Of a stretch of 64,000 nt of DNA, positions 17,451 through 27,729 are shown one piece after another. Made by a program: the position numbers and the translations under genes. Numbering within the stretch: the first letter of the stretch is position 1; each line of letters opens with the position of its first letter. The stretch comes from Streptomyces fumanus (GTDB taxonomy: Bacteria > Actinomycetota > Actinomycetes > Streptomycetales > Streptomycetaceae). The notes under the pieces were generated by a model. The model was not told where the DNA came from and did not search any database. It saw only the letters and a list, made by a program, of their open reading frames with translations. Location of the stretch: NCBI RefSeq assembly GCF_014655295.1, contig NZ_BNBI01000002.1, positions 434,001-498,000 of the forward strand, read 5' to 3'.

Positions 17451-18728
17451 TCATGGATGTGACACTGGCCGCCGCTCGAACCGGGTCATTACCACCGCAA
17501 CCGCCGCGTAGCCGAGGGCGACCGTGACGACGAGCGGCACCGAGCGCCCGTCCGGCGGCAGCATCAGCGCGGCCACCCCGGCGGCGCCGACGAAGGCGAC
17601 GTTGAACAGCACGTCGTAGACCGAGAAGATCCGGCCACGGAAGGCGTCGTCGACCGAGGTCTGCACGATCGTGTCGGTCGCGATCTTCGATCCCTGGGTG
17701 GTCAGCCCCAGCACGAACGCGGCCGCGAGCAGCGGTGCCGTGGCGAACGGCAGACCGAGCGCGGGTTCCAGCACCGCGGCGGCCGCCGCGCACAGGGCCA
17801 TCCAGCGGCCGGGGCCGAGCCGCCCCGCCGCCCAGGGCGTGAGCACCGCCGCCACGAAGAAGCCGGCGCCCGAGACGCCCAGCGCCAGCCCCAGCAGGGC
17901 GAGCCCCTCGTCGGTGCCGGAGGTCAGGGCGTACCGGCAGAGCATCAGCAGCATCACCAGCAGGGCGCCGTAGCAGAACCGCATCAGCGTCATCGCGGCG
18001 AGTGACCGGGCCGCCTCCCGCCGGGCCGGCGCGGCCAGGTGCCGTACCGCCGCCGTCAGGTCGCGGGCGGTGCCGGCGAGGGCGGTGGCCAGCCGGGGCC
18101 GTACCAGCGCCCGGTCGGGACCCAGCAGCTCCACCGCCAGGCGCAGCGAGGCCAGCGCGCCGCACAGGTACAGCCCCGCGCCCAGCACCACCACGGCGGC
18201 GTCGGAGTCCGCGACCACCAGGCGGACGAGGAAGGCGAGGCCGCCGCCCGCCGTCGCCGCCAGCGTCCCGGCGGTCGGGGAGAGGGAGTTGGCGATCACC
18301 AGGCGCTCGGCGTCGACCACCCGGGGCAGGGCGGCGGACAGGCCGGCCAGCACGAAGCGGTTGACGGCGGTGACGCACAGGGCGGAGACGTAGAACAGCC
18401 AGTCCGGGACGGCGGCGATCATCAAGGCGGCCGTCACGGTGGCCATCAGGGCGCGCAGCAGATTGCCGTAGAGAAAGACCTGGCGGCGCCGCCAGCGGTC
18501 GAGGAGGACGCCGGCGAACGGGCCCACCAGGGAGTACGGCAGCAGCAGGACCGCCATCGCGGAGGCGACCGCGGCGGCCGAGGTCTGCTCCTCCGGTGAG
18601 AAGACGACGTAAGTGGCGAGGCCCACCTGGTAGACGCCGTCGGCGCCCTGGGAGAGCAGGCGCACGGCGAGCAGACGCCGGAACCCCTTCAGGCGCAGCA
18701 GGACGCGCAGGTCACGGACGACGGCCAT
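17451..18728 (-). CDS. MFS transporter
   Basis: A 425-residue major facilitator protein with about 12 hydrophobic helices. The loop 2-3 motif reads GVLLDRWRRRQVFLYGNLLRA (about residues 74-94), matching the GxxxDRxGRR signature of drug-efflux-type MFS. No substrate can be deduced. ATG 18728 gives MAVVRDLRVLLRLKGFRRLL and has GAGG about ten bases upstream. It is preceded by hairpins that belong to the ino1 3' end. Confidence 0.85.
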   Translation of the reverse strand: MAVVRDLRVLLRLKGFRRLLAVRLLSQGADGVYQVGLATYVVFSPEEQTSAAAVASAMAVLLLPYSLVGPFAGVLLDRWRRRQVFLYGNLLRALMATVTAALMIAAVPDWLFYVSALCVTAVNRFVLAGLSAALPRVVDAERLVIANSLSPTAGTLAATAGGGLAFLVRLVVADSDAAVVVLGAGLYLCGALASLRLAVELLGPDRALVRPRLATALAGTARDLTAAVRHLAAPARREAARSLAAMTLMRFCYGALLVMLLMLCRYALTSGTDEGLALLGLALGVSGAGFFVAAVLTPWAAGRLGPGRWMALCAAAAAVLEPALGLPFATAPLLAAAFVLGLTTQGSKIATDTIVQTSVDDAFRGRIFSVYDVLFNVAFVGAAGVAALMLPPDGRSVPLVVTVALGYAAVAVVMTRFERRPVSHP

Positions 18729-18749
18729 GGGGCACAGCCTCACATACGG

Positions 18750-18813
18750 GCGGGGCCCTCGGGGGCGGCCCCGCCACGGAAAGGTCCCCGGGACGCACCG
18801 CGCCCGGGGACCT
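18750..18813 (-). terminator. Two hairpins downstream of ino1
   Basis: Hairpin one has 8-base arms GCGGGGCC/GGCCCCGC (18750-18774). Hairpin two has perfect 11-base arms AGGTCCCCGGG/CCCGGGGACCT (18782-18813). Read on the minus strand the second is followed by a short pyrimidine run, which fits ino1 termination. Confidence 0.65.
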
Positions 18814-18835
18814 CGCGCTCAGCGGCGGGAGCGGG

Positions 18836-19918
18836 TCAGCGCTCGACCTCGCCGGCGATGAACTTCTCGACGTTGGCGCGGGCCTCGTCGTCGAAGTACT
18901 GGACCGGCGGGGACTTCATGAAGTAGCTCGACGCGGAGAGCACCGGGCCGCCGATGCCGCGGTCCTTGGCGATCTTCGCGGCACGCAGGGCGTCGATGAT
19001 GACACCGGCGGAGTTCGGGGAGTCCCAGACCTCCAGCTTGTACTCCAGGTTCAGCGGGACGTCACCGAAGGCGCGGCCCTCCAGACGGACGTAGGCCCAC
19101 TTGCGGTCGTCGAGCCAGGCGACGTAGTCGGACGGGCCGATGTGGACGTTCTTTTCGCCCAGGTCCCGGTCGGGGATCTGGGAGGTGACGGCCTGGGTCT
19201 TGGAGATCTTCTTCGACTCCAGGCGGTCGCGCTCGAGCATGTTCTTGAAGTCCATGTTGCCGCCGACGTTGAGCTGCATCGTGCGGTCCAGGATGACGCC
19301 CCGGTCCTCGAACAGCTTCGCCATCACACGGTGCGTGATGGTGGCGCCGACCTGCGACTTGATGTCGTCACCGACGATCGGGACGCCCGCCTCGGTGAAC
19401 TTGTCCGCCCACTCCTTGGTGCCGGCGATGAAGACCGGAAGGGCGTTGACGAAGGCCACGCGCGCGTCGATGGCGCACTGGGCGTAGAACTTCGCCGCGT
19501 CCTCGGAGCCCACGGGCAGGTAGCAGACCAGGACGTCGACCTGCTTGTCCTTCAGGACCTGGACGACGTCGACCGGCTCCTCGGCGGACTCCTCGATGGT
19601 CTCTCGGTAGTACTTGCCGAGGCCGTCGAGGGTGTGGCCGCGCTGGACCTGGACACCGGTGTTCGGCACGTCGCAGATCTTGATGGTGTTGTTCTCGGAG
19701 GCGCCGATGGCGTCCGCGAGGTCCAGGCCGACCTTCTTGGCGTCCACGTCGAAGGCGGCGACGAACTCGATGTCACTGACGTGGTAGTCGCCGAACTGGA
19801 CGTGCATCAGGCCCGGCACCTTGGCCGCCGGGTCGGCGTCCTTGTAGTACTCGACGCCCTGCACCAGCGATGCGGCGCAGTTGCCCACACCGACGATGGC
19901 TACGCGAACCGAACCCAT
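18836..19918 (-). CDS. ino1: Inositol-3-phosphate synthase
   Basis: A 360-residue NAD-dependent enzyme converting glucose 6-phosphate to 1L-myo-inositol 1-phosphate, the first step toward mycothiol and phosphatidylinositol in actinobacteria. The NAD motif [16 protein letters not shown] is at the N-terminus; later come [33 protein letters not shown] and [17 protein letters not shown], all typical of the actinobacterial type. ATG 19918 has GGGAG about 12 bases upstream. The padR gene lies 44 bp upstream on the same strand and probably shares its transcript and controls it. Confidence 0.95.
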   Translation of the reverse strand: MGSVRVAIVGVGNCAASLVQGVEYYKDADPAAKVPGLMHVQFGDYHVSDIEFVAAFDVDAKKVGLDLADAIGASENNTIKICDVPNTGVQVQRGHTLDGLGKYYRETIEESAEEPVDVVQVLKDKQVDVLVCYLPVGSEDAAKFYAQCAIDARVAFVNALPVFIAGTKEWADKFTEAGVPIVGDDIKSQVGATITHRVMAKLFEDRGVILDRTMQLNVGGNMDFKNMLERDRLESKKISKTQAVTSQIPDRDLGEKNVHIGPSDYVAWLDDRKWAYVRLEGRAFGDVPLNLEYKLEVWDSPNSAGVIIDALRAAKIAKDRGIGGPVLSASSYFMKSPPVQYFDDEARANVEKFIAGEVER

Positions 19919-19962
19919 TCCGGTTGCTCCCTGTGTGTACGAGTGAGGCCCTGACTGGGCGC

Positions 19963-20640
19963 TCACGTGGCGGTGTCGTCGGGCGTATCCGGCCGGGTTC
20001 GGTCCCCGGGCCGGGGCAGGTCGCCCGTCGCTCCATGTGTGGTGTCCTGCTGAGCGGTCCCCTCGCCGGCGGAACCCCTCAGGTCCCGTCCCGCCCGCTC
20101 GCTCTCGATGAGCTCGTTCAGCCAGCGCACCTCGCGCTCCACGGACTCCATGCCGTGGCGCTGGAGCTCAAGCGTGTAGTCGTCCAGGCGCTCCCGGGTG
20201 CGCGCCAGCGAGACGCGCATCTTCTCCAGGCGCTCCTCCAGCCGGCTGCGGCGGCCCTCCAGGACACGCATGCGTACGTCACGCGAGGTCTGCCCGAAGA
20301 AGGCGAACCGGGCGGCGAAGGTCTCGTCCTCGTACGCGTCGGGACCCGTCTGCGACAGGAGCTGTTCGAAGTGCTCCTTACCTTCCGCCGTCAGCCGGTA
20401 GACGATCTTGGCCCGGCGGCCGGCCAGGGGGGCGGCGCTCTCCGCGGTGTTCCCCGGTTCCTCGATCAACCAGCCGTTCGCGACCAGCGTCTTGAGGCAG
20501 GGGTACAGCGTCCCGTAGCTGAACGCCCGGAAGACCCCCAGTGACGTGTTCAGCCGTTTGCGCAGCTCATAGCCGTGCATCGGGGATTCGCGGAGCAGGC
20601 CGAGGACGGCGAACTCGAGGATCCCGGAACGCCGGCTCAT
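19963..20640 (-). CDS. PadR-family transcriptional regulator
   Basis: A 225-residue regulator. The winged-helix domain is [52 protein letters not shown] (about residues 6-57), followed by a long charged coiled-coil C-terminal domain and a disordered tail. ATG 20640 has GAGAGGAGG upstream. A 21-base palindrome at 20681-20701, 40 bp upstream of the start, is a likely autoregulatory operator. The conserved pairing with ino1 suggests control of inositol supply (inference). Confidence 0.9.
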   Translation of the reverse strand: MSRRSGILEFAVLGLLRESPMHGYELRKRLNTSLGVFRAFSYGTLYPCLKTLVANGWLIEEPGNTAESAAPLAGRRAKIVYRLTAEGKEHFEQLLSQTGPDAYEDETFAARFAFFGQTSRDVRMRVLEGRRSRLEERLEKMRVSLARTRERLDDYTLELQRHGMESVEREVRWLNELIESERAGRDLRGSAGEGTAQQDTTHGATGDLPRPGDRTRPDTPDDTAT

Positions 20641-21002
20641 CGTCGCCTCCTCTCTGCCGCGTGGGCCCTTATGCCGAGCTGATGTATCGACTCGATACAT
20701 CCAGACGATAGAACGGCCCGACTCCCGGGACAAGAGGGGGTGTCGTGAACGGGATCACATCGCTGATTCATGGGAAGCAAGTTGCCTGATTTGAGGTGAA
20801 CTTCGGAACTCGGGGGTTTCGGCGGTGCGTAGTCTGTGCGCCATGCAGACCACCGGGAACCGAGTGACGCCCGGGGGCGTCCCTGTCCTCGGTGCAGTAC
20901 GGGTGAATGCGGCAGCAGCCGCAGCCGTACTTCGGGGGGACCGGAAACCAGCCGCCGTTGCCAGGCGCGCAAAGGTGCGCCTGCCCGAGGAGTAGTCGTT
21001 CG
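20641..21002. other. padR-pbp divergent promoter region
   Basis: No gene supported. It contains the PadR palindrome (20681-20701) near padR. The rest is leader DNA for the penicillin-binding protein gene, with a small hairpin GGCGC/GCGCC around 20966-20984 just before the ribosome site GAGGAG. Confidence 0.5.
20681..20701. promoter_or_regulatory. Palindromic operator of PadR
   Basis: Perfect 21-base palindrome with ten-base arms GATGTATCGA around a central C. Position upstream of padR and the AT-rich TATCGA core fit a PadR binding site. Confidence 0.65.
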
Positions 21003-23681
21003 ATGAGCGAGCACCGTCGCAAACCGCCGCAGCCGCAGGGAGGCGGACGTGCCGCGGCCCGACGCGGCCAGTCCGGCTCGTCCTCCGGCCGCCGCGCGGC
21101 ACCGCGGGGCGCCACAGAATCTCCGTCCGGCGCGTACGGCCCGGGGGGTGAGGAGCGTTCCTACGGCGGCCGTGCCGAAGCCCGCCGCGCGGCCCAGCGC
21201 GGCGGGCGCCGCAGAGCGGCCGAGCCCGGCCGTGCGGGCCGGCGCGCGGTACCGGCGGGACGCGGCCGGGCGGCGGCGCCCGGCAAGAAGCGTCTGGTCG
21301 ACTACCCGCGCTTCGACCGCGACGGATGGCGCCGCTGGGTGCCGTCCTGGAAGCTCGTCTCGGGCCTGTGCATCGGCTTCTTCGGCGCGATGGTGGCGGC
21401 GGCGGGCCTCGCCTACTCCATGGTCGAGATCCCCATCGTGGCCAAGACCGCCAAGGCGCAGAACAACGTCTACTACTGGGCCGACGGCGAGCAGATGGTC
21501 GCCACGGGCGGTGAGCGCAACCGCCAGATCATCAACCTCTCGCAGATCCCCAAGGCGATGCAGAACGCCGTGATCTCGCAGGAGAACAAGACCTTCTACA
21601 AGGACAGCGGCGTCGACCCCAAGGGCATCGCCCGCGCCGTGTTCAACATGGCCAGGGGCGGCAACACCCAGGGCGGCTCCACCATCACCCAGCAGTACGT
21701 GAAGAACGCGATGCTGGACGACCAGTCGCAGACGATCTCCCGCAAGGTCAAGGAGATCTTCGTGTCGATCAAGGTGGGCGCCAACAAGGACAAGGACGAG
21801 ATCCTCGAGGGTTACCTCAACACCGCCTACTACGGCCGCGGCGCGTACGGCATCCAGGCCGCGGCGCGGGCGTACTTCGAGAAGGACGCCGTCGACCTGA
21901 ACCCGGGCGAGTGCGCCTTCCTGGCGGCGATGCTCAAGGGCGCGACCTACTACGACCCGCTGGGCTCCCAGTCCATCGACTCGGCCGCCACCCCCAAGGC
22001 GAACCAGAAGCGGGCCCTGCTCCAGATGCAGGACACCCTCGACAAGATGGTCGAGTACGGCCATCTGAGCCAGGCCGAGCGCGACAAGTACAAGACGTTG
22101 CCCAAGTGGCAGAACCCGCGGACGAACACCCAGCTCAGCGGCCAGATCGGTTACCTCGTCGACCTCGCCAAGGCGTCGCTGATCAAGAACGACGTGGTCA
22201 CCGCGACCCAGCTCGACCAGGGCGGCTACTCGATCTACACCACCTTCGACAAGAAGAAGGTCGAGGAGCTGGAGACCGCCGTCACCAAGGTCTACAAGAA
22301 GAACATCGATCCGAAGAAGCGCCCGGACACGGACACCCACGTCCAGTTCGGCGGTGCCTCCGTGAACCCCAAGACCGGTGCCATCGAGGCCATCTACGGC
22401 GGTGCGGACGCGACCAAGCACTTCACCAACAACGCCGATGTGACCGGTGCGCAGGTCGGTTCGACGTTCAAGCCGTTCGTGCTCGCGGCGGCGATGAAGT
22501 GGGGCGTGCGCGATCCCGACCTCGGCCAGGTCCAGGCACAGGACGAGCGCACCGTGGTCTCCCCCGACAGCCTCTACAGCGGCAAGAACAAGCTCAAGAT
22601 CAAGAATTACGACGGCAGCGTCTGGCAGAACGAGGAGGGCGAGGAGTGGCTGCAGGTCAATGACGGCGGCGTCTCCTACGGCAAGGCGCCCGACTACAAG
22701 ATCGACCTGCGCGAGGCGATGCGGGAGTCGGTGAACTCCTCCTTCGTCCAGCTCGGCATGGACGTCGGACTGGACAAGGTGAAGGACGCCGCGATCGAGG
22801 CCGGCCTCCTGAAGGAGAGCCTGGCCGGTACCTCGTTCCCCTCCTTCTCCATCGGTATCTCCGACCCGAGCGCCATCCGGATGGCGGGCTCGTACGGCAC
22901 TTTCGCCTCCAGCGGCAAGCAGCGGAGCCCGTTCTCCGTCACCAAGGTGACGAACAAGGACGGCACGGTCTACACGCACGAGGTGGAGACCAAGCAGGCG
23001 TTCACGGCCAAGGTCGCGGACAACGTCACGGACGTGCTGAAGACCGTGGTGGAAGAGGGCACCGGTACCAACGCCAAGCTCACCGGCCGCGAGGTGGCGG
23101 GCAAGACCGGTACGACCGACGGCAACAAGTCCGCCTGGTTCGTCGGCTACACCCCGCAGCTCTCGACCGCCATCACCATGTTCCGCTACCCGGACGACGA
23201 GTCGATCAAGAACCGCACCTTCCTGGAGATGTACGGGACCGGTGACCAGGAGTCGATCCACGGTGCCTCGTTCCCGTCCGAGATCTTCCACGACTACATG
23301 GAAGAGGCGCTGAAGGGTCAGCCGGCGGAGAAGTTCCCGACGCCGCAGCCCATCGGTGAGGTCCTCAACGACGACCCCGAGCCGACGCCGACCCCGTCGA
23401 TCACCGAGACGGAGGAGGAAGAGAGCCCGACGCCGTCCCCCTCGGTCACCGAGACGGAGGAGGAGCAGGAGTCCCCGTCCCCGTCGGCGTCCCAGTCCTG
23501 CGGCATCTTGGGCTGGAACTGCGAGAACGAGAGCAACGGCGGCTCGGACAACGGCGGCTCCGAGAACGGTGGCTCGGAAGGCGAGGAGTCTCCCTCGTCC
23601 TCCCCCTCTCAGTCGTCCTCGGAGGGGGGCAACCCGCGAGGTGGCGCCAACGGGGACATCTTCGGCGGACCGAACGGTTAG
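21003..23681 (+). CDS. Bifunctional penicillin-binding protein (class A)
   Basis: An 892-residue peptidoglycan glycosyltransferase/transpeptidase. N-terminal ~115 residues are a basic cytoplasmic region, then a membrane anchor (WKLVSGLCIGFFGAMVAAAGLAYSMV). The GT51 domain shows ISQENKTFYKDSGVDPKGIARAV and GGSTITQQYVKN. The transpeptidase domain shows SxxK as GSTFKPF, SxN as ESVNSSF and KTGTTDGNKSAWFVGYTP. The C-terminus is a Pro/Ser/Thr/Glu then Gly/Asn-rich low-complexity tail with an isolated CGILGWNC pair. ATG 21003 has GAGGAG nine bases upstream. It acts outside the membrane on lipid II delivered by MurJ. Confidence 0.95.
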   Translation: MSEHRRKPPQPQGGGRAAARRGQSGSSSGRRAAPRGATESPSGAYGPGGEERSYGGRAEARRAAQRGGRRRAAEPGRAGRRAVPAGRGRAAAPGKKRLVDYPRFDRDGWRRWVPSWKLVSGLCIGFFGAMVAAAGLAYSMVEIPIVAKTAKAQNNVYYWADGEQMVATGGERNRQIINLSQIPKAMQNAVISQENKTFYKDSGVDPKGIARAVFNMARGGNTQGGSTITQQYVKNAMLDDQSQTISRKVKEIFVSIKVGANKDKDEILEGYLNTAYYGRGAYGIQAAARAYFEKDAVDLNPGECAFLAAMLKGATYYDPLGSQSIDSAATPKANQKRALLQMQDTLDKMVEYGHLSQAERDKYKTLPKWQNPRTNTQLSGQIGYLVDLAKASLIKNDVVTATQLDQGGYSIYTTFDKKKVEELETAVTKVYKKNIDPKKRPDTDTHVQFGGASVNPKTGAIEAIYGGADATKHFTNNADVTGAQVGSTFKPFVLAAAMKWGVRDPDLGQVQAQDERTVVSPDSLYSGKNKLKIKNYDGSVWQNEEGEEWLQVNDGGVSYGKAPDYKIDLREAMRESVNSSFVQLGMDVGLDKVKDAAIEAGLLKESLAGTSFPSFSIGISDPSAIRMAGSYGTFASSGKQRSPFSVTKVTNKDGTVYTHEVETKQAFTAKVADNVTDVLKTVVEEGTGTNAKLTGREVAGKTGTTDGNKSAWFVGYTPQLSTAITMFRYPDDESIKNRTFLEMYGTGDQESIHGASFPSEIFHDYMEEALKGQPAEKFPTPQPIGEVLNDDPEPTPTPSITETEEEESPTPSPSVTETEEEQESPSPSASQSCGILGWNCENESNGGSDNGGSENGGSEGEESPSSSPSQSSSEGGNPRGGANGDIFGGPNG

Positions 23682-23699
23682 CCACCGGATCGCCCGGCT

Positions 23700-23723
23700 T
23701 GGGTGTTTCACGTGAAACACCCA
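23700..23723. terminator. 24-base palindrome centred on parS after the pbp gene
   Basis: Perfect palindrome whose outer arms TGGGT/ACCCA extend parS site 7; it sits 19 bp after the pbp stop codon. Confidence 0.5.
23705..23718. promoter_or_regulatory. parS site 7 (exact)
   Basis: Exact GTTTCACGTGAAAC, the first of a tandem pair. Confidence 0.95.
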
Positions 23724-23726
23724 GAT

Positions 23727-23740
23727 GTTTCACGTGGAAC
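23727..23740. promoter_or_regulatory. parS site 8 (one mismatch)
   Basis: GTTTCACGTGGAAC, one base off, exactly 22 bp from site 7 (two helical turns). Confidence 0.75.
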
Positions 23741-23773
23741 AGGGCCGCCGCACCGACCAGGTGCGGCGGCCCT
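23741..23773 (+). terminator. Strong hairpin after pbp gene
   Basis: Perfect 14-base arms AGGGCCGCCGCACC and complement around a five-base loop, abutting parS site 8. Confidence 0.75.
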
Positions 23774-23810
23774 CGGCGTTTTCCCAGGGACGTACGGCAG
23801 GATGAGCCCC

Positions 23811-25310
23811 ATGCCCAGTGCAGAATCGACGCAAGCGAGCGCACACCCGTCGGACCCGGTGCTGCCGACCAGGGAGGACCGGGTCGCCGCGGCCGGCAGC
23901 GAGTTGATCGGCGGCCCCATCGGCCGGCGGGCCCTGCTCGGGACGTCCTGGTGGACTCCGGCCCGGGTGATCGTGCTCGTGGCGATCGGCATGTTCGCCC
24001 TCGGTCTGGTCCAGAAGGCCCCCTGCTACAACGGAGGCTGGTTCTTCGGCGCCAGCTCGCAGTACACGCACGCCTGCTACTCGGACATCCCGCACCTCTA
24101 CAACGGGCGTGGATTCGCCGACGGCCTCGTGCCGTACTTCGACAAGCTCCCCGGGGACATGCAGTACCTCGAATACCCGGTGCTCACCGGTGTGTTCATG
24201 GAGGTCGCCTCCTGGCTCACCCCCGGCAGCGGCAGCATCCAGCACCAGGAACAGTGGTACTGGATGGTCAACGCCGGAATGCTGATGGTGTGCGCCGCGG
24301 TCATCGCCGTCTGTGTGACCCGGACCCACGCCCGGCGCCCCTGGGACGGGCTGCTGGTCGCCCTGGCGCCCGCCTTCGCGCTCACCGCGACCATCAACTG
24401 GGACCTGCTGGCGGTGGCGCTGACGGCCACCGCGATGCTGATGTGGTCACGGGGCCGCTCCCTCGCCTTCGGTGTGCTCCTCGGGCTCGCCACGGCCGCC
24501 AAGCTCTACCCCTTCCTGCTCCTCGGGCCGCTGCTGGTGCTGTGCTGGCGCGCGGGCAAGTGGCGGGCGTTCGGGACGGCCCTGGGCGGGGCGGTGGTGT
24601 CGTGGCTGGTGGTGAACCTGCCGGTGATGCTGTTCGCCTTCGAGGGCTGGTCGAAGTTCTACACGTTCAGCCAGGACCGGGGCGTCGACTTCGGGTCCTT
24701 CTGGCTGATCCTGGCCCAGAACTCCTCCGACCCGCTCAGCACCGAGACCGTCAACACGCTCGCCACCCTGATGATGCTGCTGTCCTGTGCCGGCATCGCG
24801 GCGCTCACCCTGAGCGCGCCCCGCCGTCCGCGCTTCGCCCAACTGGCCTTCCTGATCGTGGCGGCCTTCATCCTCACCAACAAGGTCTACTCACCGCAGT
24901 ACGTCCTGTGGCTGGTGCCGCTGGCCGTGCTGGCCCGGCCGAAGTGGCGGGACTTCCTCGTCTGGCAGGCGTGCGAGGTGGCGTACTTCCTCGGCATCTG
25001 GATGTACCTCGCGTACACGACCAGCGGGGACGCCCACAAGGGTCTGCCCACCGACGGCTACCACTGGGCGATCGGGCTGCATCTGCTCGGCACGGCGTAC
25101 CTGTGCGTCATGGTGGTGCGCGACATCCTGCTGCCCGACCGGGACCCGGTGCGCCGGGCCGGTGACGACGATCCCTCGGGCGGGGTGCTCGACGGCGCGG
25201 AGGACTCCTTCGTGCTGGGACCGGCGGTCCGTCCCGAGCAGCCCGTGGCCCAGGCCGTGGGACCGCAGGTGGAGTGGGGCGCCCGACGGCCGAGCGGCGG
25301 TTCGCTCTGA
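23811..25310 (+). CDS. GT87-family membrane glycosyltransferase
   Basis: A 499-residue polytopic protein with roughly ten hydrophobic helices, typical of DUF2029/GT87 polyprenyl-phosphate-dependent alpha-mannosyltransferases. Conserved-looking elements are the extracytoplasmic YLEYPVLTGVFMEVASWL after the first helix, LTATINWDLLAVALTATAMLMW, and FILTNKVYSPQYVLWLVPLAVL. It probably transfers a sugar from a lipid carrier outside the membrane. ATG 23811 has AGGA upstream; ATG 23802 is an alternative. It follows the pbp gene after parS sites and a terminator, so it has its own promoter. Confidence 0.85.
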   Translation: MPSAESTQASAHPSDPVLPTREDRVAAAGSELIGGPIGRRALLGTSWWTPARVIVLVAIGMFALGLVQKAPCYNGGWFFGASSQYTHACYSDIPHLYNGRGFADGLVPYFDKLPGDMQYLEYPVLTGVFMEVASWLTPGSGSIQHQEQWYWMVNAGMLMVCAAVIAVCVTRTHARRPWDGLLVALAPAFALTATINWDLLAVALTATAMLMWSRGRSLAFGVLLGLATAAKLYPFLLLGPLLVLCWRAGKWRAFGTALGGAVVSWLVVNLPVMLFAFEGWSKFYTFSQDRGVDFGSFWLILAQNSSDPLSTETVNTLATLMMLLSCAGIAALTLSAPRRPRFAQLAFLIVAAFILTNKVYSPQYVLWLVPLAVLARPKWRDFLVWQACEVAYFLGIWMYLAYTTSGDAHKGLPTDGYHWAIGLHLLGTAYLCVMVVRDILLPDRDPVRRAGDDDPSGGVLDGAEDSFVLGPAVRPEQPVAQAVGPQVEWGARRPSGGSL

Positions 25311-25367
25311 GCGAACGGCCCAGGTGACAGGGGCTGGGCTCTGGGCGAGACGAGTGGCCCGGCACGA

Positions 25368-25407
25368 CGAAGGCCGTACACGGCGGGCGGACCGTGTACG
25401 GCCTTCG
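25368..25407. terminator. Bidirectional terminator between GT87 and alr-like genes
   Basis: Perfect 16-base arms (25368-25383 and 25392-25407) around an eight-base loop, between convergent genes. Degenerate GCCGG/TTCGG repeats follow to 25490. Confidence 0.8.
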
Positions 25408-25492
25408 GGCTGCCGGGCTTCGGCCAGCCAGCTTTCGGGCAGCCGGCCTTCGGACTGTCGGCTGCCGGGCTTGTCGGCCTTCGGCCGCGGGG

Positions 25493-26524
25493 TCAGCGGT
25501 CGACGAGCCGGTCGAACTGCGTGGTGGTGTGCCGCAGGTGGGCCACCAGCTCGTCACCGACCTTGGGCTCCGGCGCGTCGGAGGGCACGAACAGGATGGA
25601 GACCTGCATGTGCGGCGGCTCCGCGAACCAGCGCTGCTTGCCGCCCCAGACGAACGGCGAGAGGTTGCGGTTGACCGTGGCCAGACCGGCCCGGGCGACG
25701 CCCTTGGCGCGCGGCATGACGCCGTGCAGCGCCTTCGGGGCCTCCAGGCCCACGCCGTGCGAGGTGCCGCCCGCCACGACCACGAGGAAGCCGTCCGAGG
25801 CCGCCTTCTGCTGCCGGTAGCCGAAGCGCTCCCCCTTGGCCACCCGGGTGACGTCCAGGACGGCCCCGCGGTACTCGGTGGCGTCGTGGTCACCGAGCCA
25901 CAGCCGGGTGCCGATGCGGGCGCGGAAACGGGTCTGCGGGAACTGCTGCTGGAGACGGGCCAGCTCGTCCGCCTTGAGGTGGCTGACGAACATCGTGTGC
26001 AGCGGCAGACGGGCGGCGCGCAGCCGGTCCATCCAGCCGATGACCTCCTCGACGGCGTCCGAGCCGTCGGCGCGGTCCAGCGGCAGGTGGAGGGCGAACC
26101 CCTCCAGGCGGACGTTCTCTATGGCGGCGTGCAGGTGCGGCAGGTCCTGCTCGCTGATGCCGTGCCGCTTCATCGAGGACATCACCTCGATGACGACCCG
26201 GGCGCCCACCAGGCCGTACACCCCGTCGACGGACGACACGGAGCGCACCACCCGGTCGGGCAGCGGCACTGGCTCCTCGCCGCGCCGGTACGGCGTCAGG
26301 ACCAGCAGGTCCCCGCCGAAGAAGTCCTTGATCCTGGCGGCCTCGTACGTCGTGCCCACGGCGAGGATGTCCGAGCCCAGCCGCGTGGCCTCCTCCGCCA
26401 GCCGCTCGTGCCCGAAGCCGTAGCCGTTGCCCTTGCAGACCGGGACCAGCCCGGGGAACTGCTCCTGCACGTGCTTGTGGTGCGCCCGCCAGCGCGCGGT
26501 GTCGACGTAGAGCGTGAGCGCCAT
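25493..26524 (-). CDS. Alanine racemase-like PLP-dependent protein
   Basis: A 343-residue fold-type III PLP protein. The PLP lysine is in [21 protein letters not shown] (about residues 26-46), with the [11 protein letters not shown] segment and a C-terminal domain rich in [12 protein letters not shown]. The protein differs from canonical Alr in lacking a full C-terminal racemase domain signature, and its substrate is unknown. It lies directly downstream of femX in the same direction, which suggests a job in peptidoglycan amino-acid supply (inference). Confidence 0.8.
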   Translation of the reverse strand: MALTLYVDTARWRAHHKHVQEQFPGLVPVCKGNGYGFGHERLAEEATRLGSDILAVGTTYEAARIKDFFGGDLLVLTPYRRGEEPVPLPDRVVRSVSSVDGVYGLVGARVVIEVMSSMKRHGISEQDLPHLHAAIENVRLEGFALHLPLDRADGSDAVEEVIGWMDRLRAARLPLHTMFVSHLKADELARLQQQFPQTRFRARIGTRLWLGDHDATEYRGAVLDVTRVAKGERFGYRQQKAASDGFLVVVAGGTSHGVGLEAPKALHGVMPRAKGVARAGLATVNRNLSPFVWGGKQRWFAEPPHMQVSILFVPSDAPEPKVGDELVAHLRHTTTQFDRLVDR

Positions 26525-26607
26525 GGCCGGACCTGGAACCTTTCTCGTGGCTGCGGTGTATCAGAGGTATGGGAGCTGTCGGAGCCGGGGATCCGGCGAG
26601 CGTGTGG

Positions 26608-27729
26608 TCAGCGGCGCGACATATACATGTCGAGCGCCTTGTGGAGCAGCTTGTTCAGCGGGAAGTCCCACTCGCCGAGGTACTCGGCCGCCTGCCCGCC
26701 CGTGCCGACCTTGAACTGGATCAGCCCGAAGAGGTGGTCGCTCTCGTCCAGCGAGTCGGAGATGCCCCGCAGGTCGTAGACGGTGGCGCCGAGCGCGTAG
26801 GCGTCGCGCAGCATCGTCCACTGCATCGCGTTCGAGGGCCGGACCTCGCGGCCGATGTTGTCGGAGGCGCCGTAGGAGTACCAGACGTGGCCGCCGACGA
26901 TCAGCATGGTCGCCGCCGACAGGTTGACCCCGTTGTGGCGGGCGAAGTACAGCCGCATGCGGTTGGGGTCCTCGCTGTTGAGGGCCGACCACATGCGCTG
27001 GAAGTACGAGAGCGGGCGGGGCCGGAAGTGGTCGCGCACGGCCGTGATCTCGTACAGCCGCTGCCATTCCTCCAGGTCGTGGTAGCCGCCCTGGACGACC
27101 TCGACACCGGCCTTCTCGGCCTTCTTGATGTTCCGGCGCCAGAGCTGGTTGAAGTTCTTGTGGACCTCTTCCAGGGACCGGTTGGCCAGCGGCACCTGGA
27201 AGACGTACCGGGGCTGTACGTCGCCGAAGCCGGCGCCGCCGTCCTCGCCCTGCTGCCAGCCCATGCGGCGCAGCTTGTCGGCCACCTCGAAGGCGCGCGG
27301 CTCGATGAAGTCGGCCTCCAGGTCGCGCAGGCGCTTGACGTCCGGGTCCTGGATGCCCTTCTTGATCGACGTGGCCTCCCAGCGCCGGATGATCACCGGC
27401 GGGCCCATCTTGACCGAGAAGGCGCCCTGCCGCTTGAGGTGCGCCAGCATCGGCTCGATCCAGTCCTGGAGGTTCGGCGCGAACCAGTTGATGACCGGAC
27501 CCTCGGGGAGATAGGCGAGATAGCGCTTGATCTTGGGGAGCTGCCGGTAGAGGACCAGACCCACGCCGACCAGTTCACCGGTCCGCTCGTCGAACCAGCC
27601 GAGGTTCTCCGAGCGCCACTCCGCCTTGACGTCCGCCCATGCCGGGACCTGCATGTGACTCGCCGACGGCAGGCTCTGGATGTACGCCAGATGCTGCTCT
27701 CGACTGATGGTCCTCAGGGTCAGGCTCAT
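26608..27729 (-). CDS. femX: FemX-type lipid II glycyltransferase
   Basis: A 373-residue FemABX-family protein (double GNAT fold). It uses aminoacyl-tRNA to add the interpeptide-bridge residue to lipid II; streptomycetes have a single Gly on LL-Dap. Visible features: [31 protein letters not shown] at the N-terminus, [18 protein letters not shown] (the coiled helical arm region), [27 protein letters not shown] and [23 protein letters not shown] near the end. It sits upstream of the alr-like gene on the same strand. Confidence 0.9.
   Translation of the reverse strand: MSLTLRTISREQHLAYIQSLPSASHMQVPAWADVKAEWRSENLGWFDERTGELVGVGLVLYRQLPKIKRYLAYLPEGPVINWFAPNLQDWIEPMLAHLKRQGAFSVKMGPPVIIRRWEATSIKKGIQDPDVKRLRDLEADFIEPRAFEVADKLRRMGWQQGEDGGAGFGDVQPRYVFQVPLANRSLEEVHKNFNQLWRRNIKKAEKAGVEVVQGGYHDLEEWQRLYEITAVRDHFRPRPLSYFQRMWSALNSEDPNRMRLYFARHNGVNLSAATMLIVGGHVWYSYGASDNIGREVRPSNAMQWTMLRDAYALGATVYDLRGISDSLDESDHLFGLIQFKVGTGGQAAEYLGEWDFPLNKLLHKALDMYMSRR

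Noticed and set aside
25408..25490. GCCGG/TTCGG-rich stretch as a repeat family
   Set aside because: Degenerate and short; more likely drifted sequence after the terminator.
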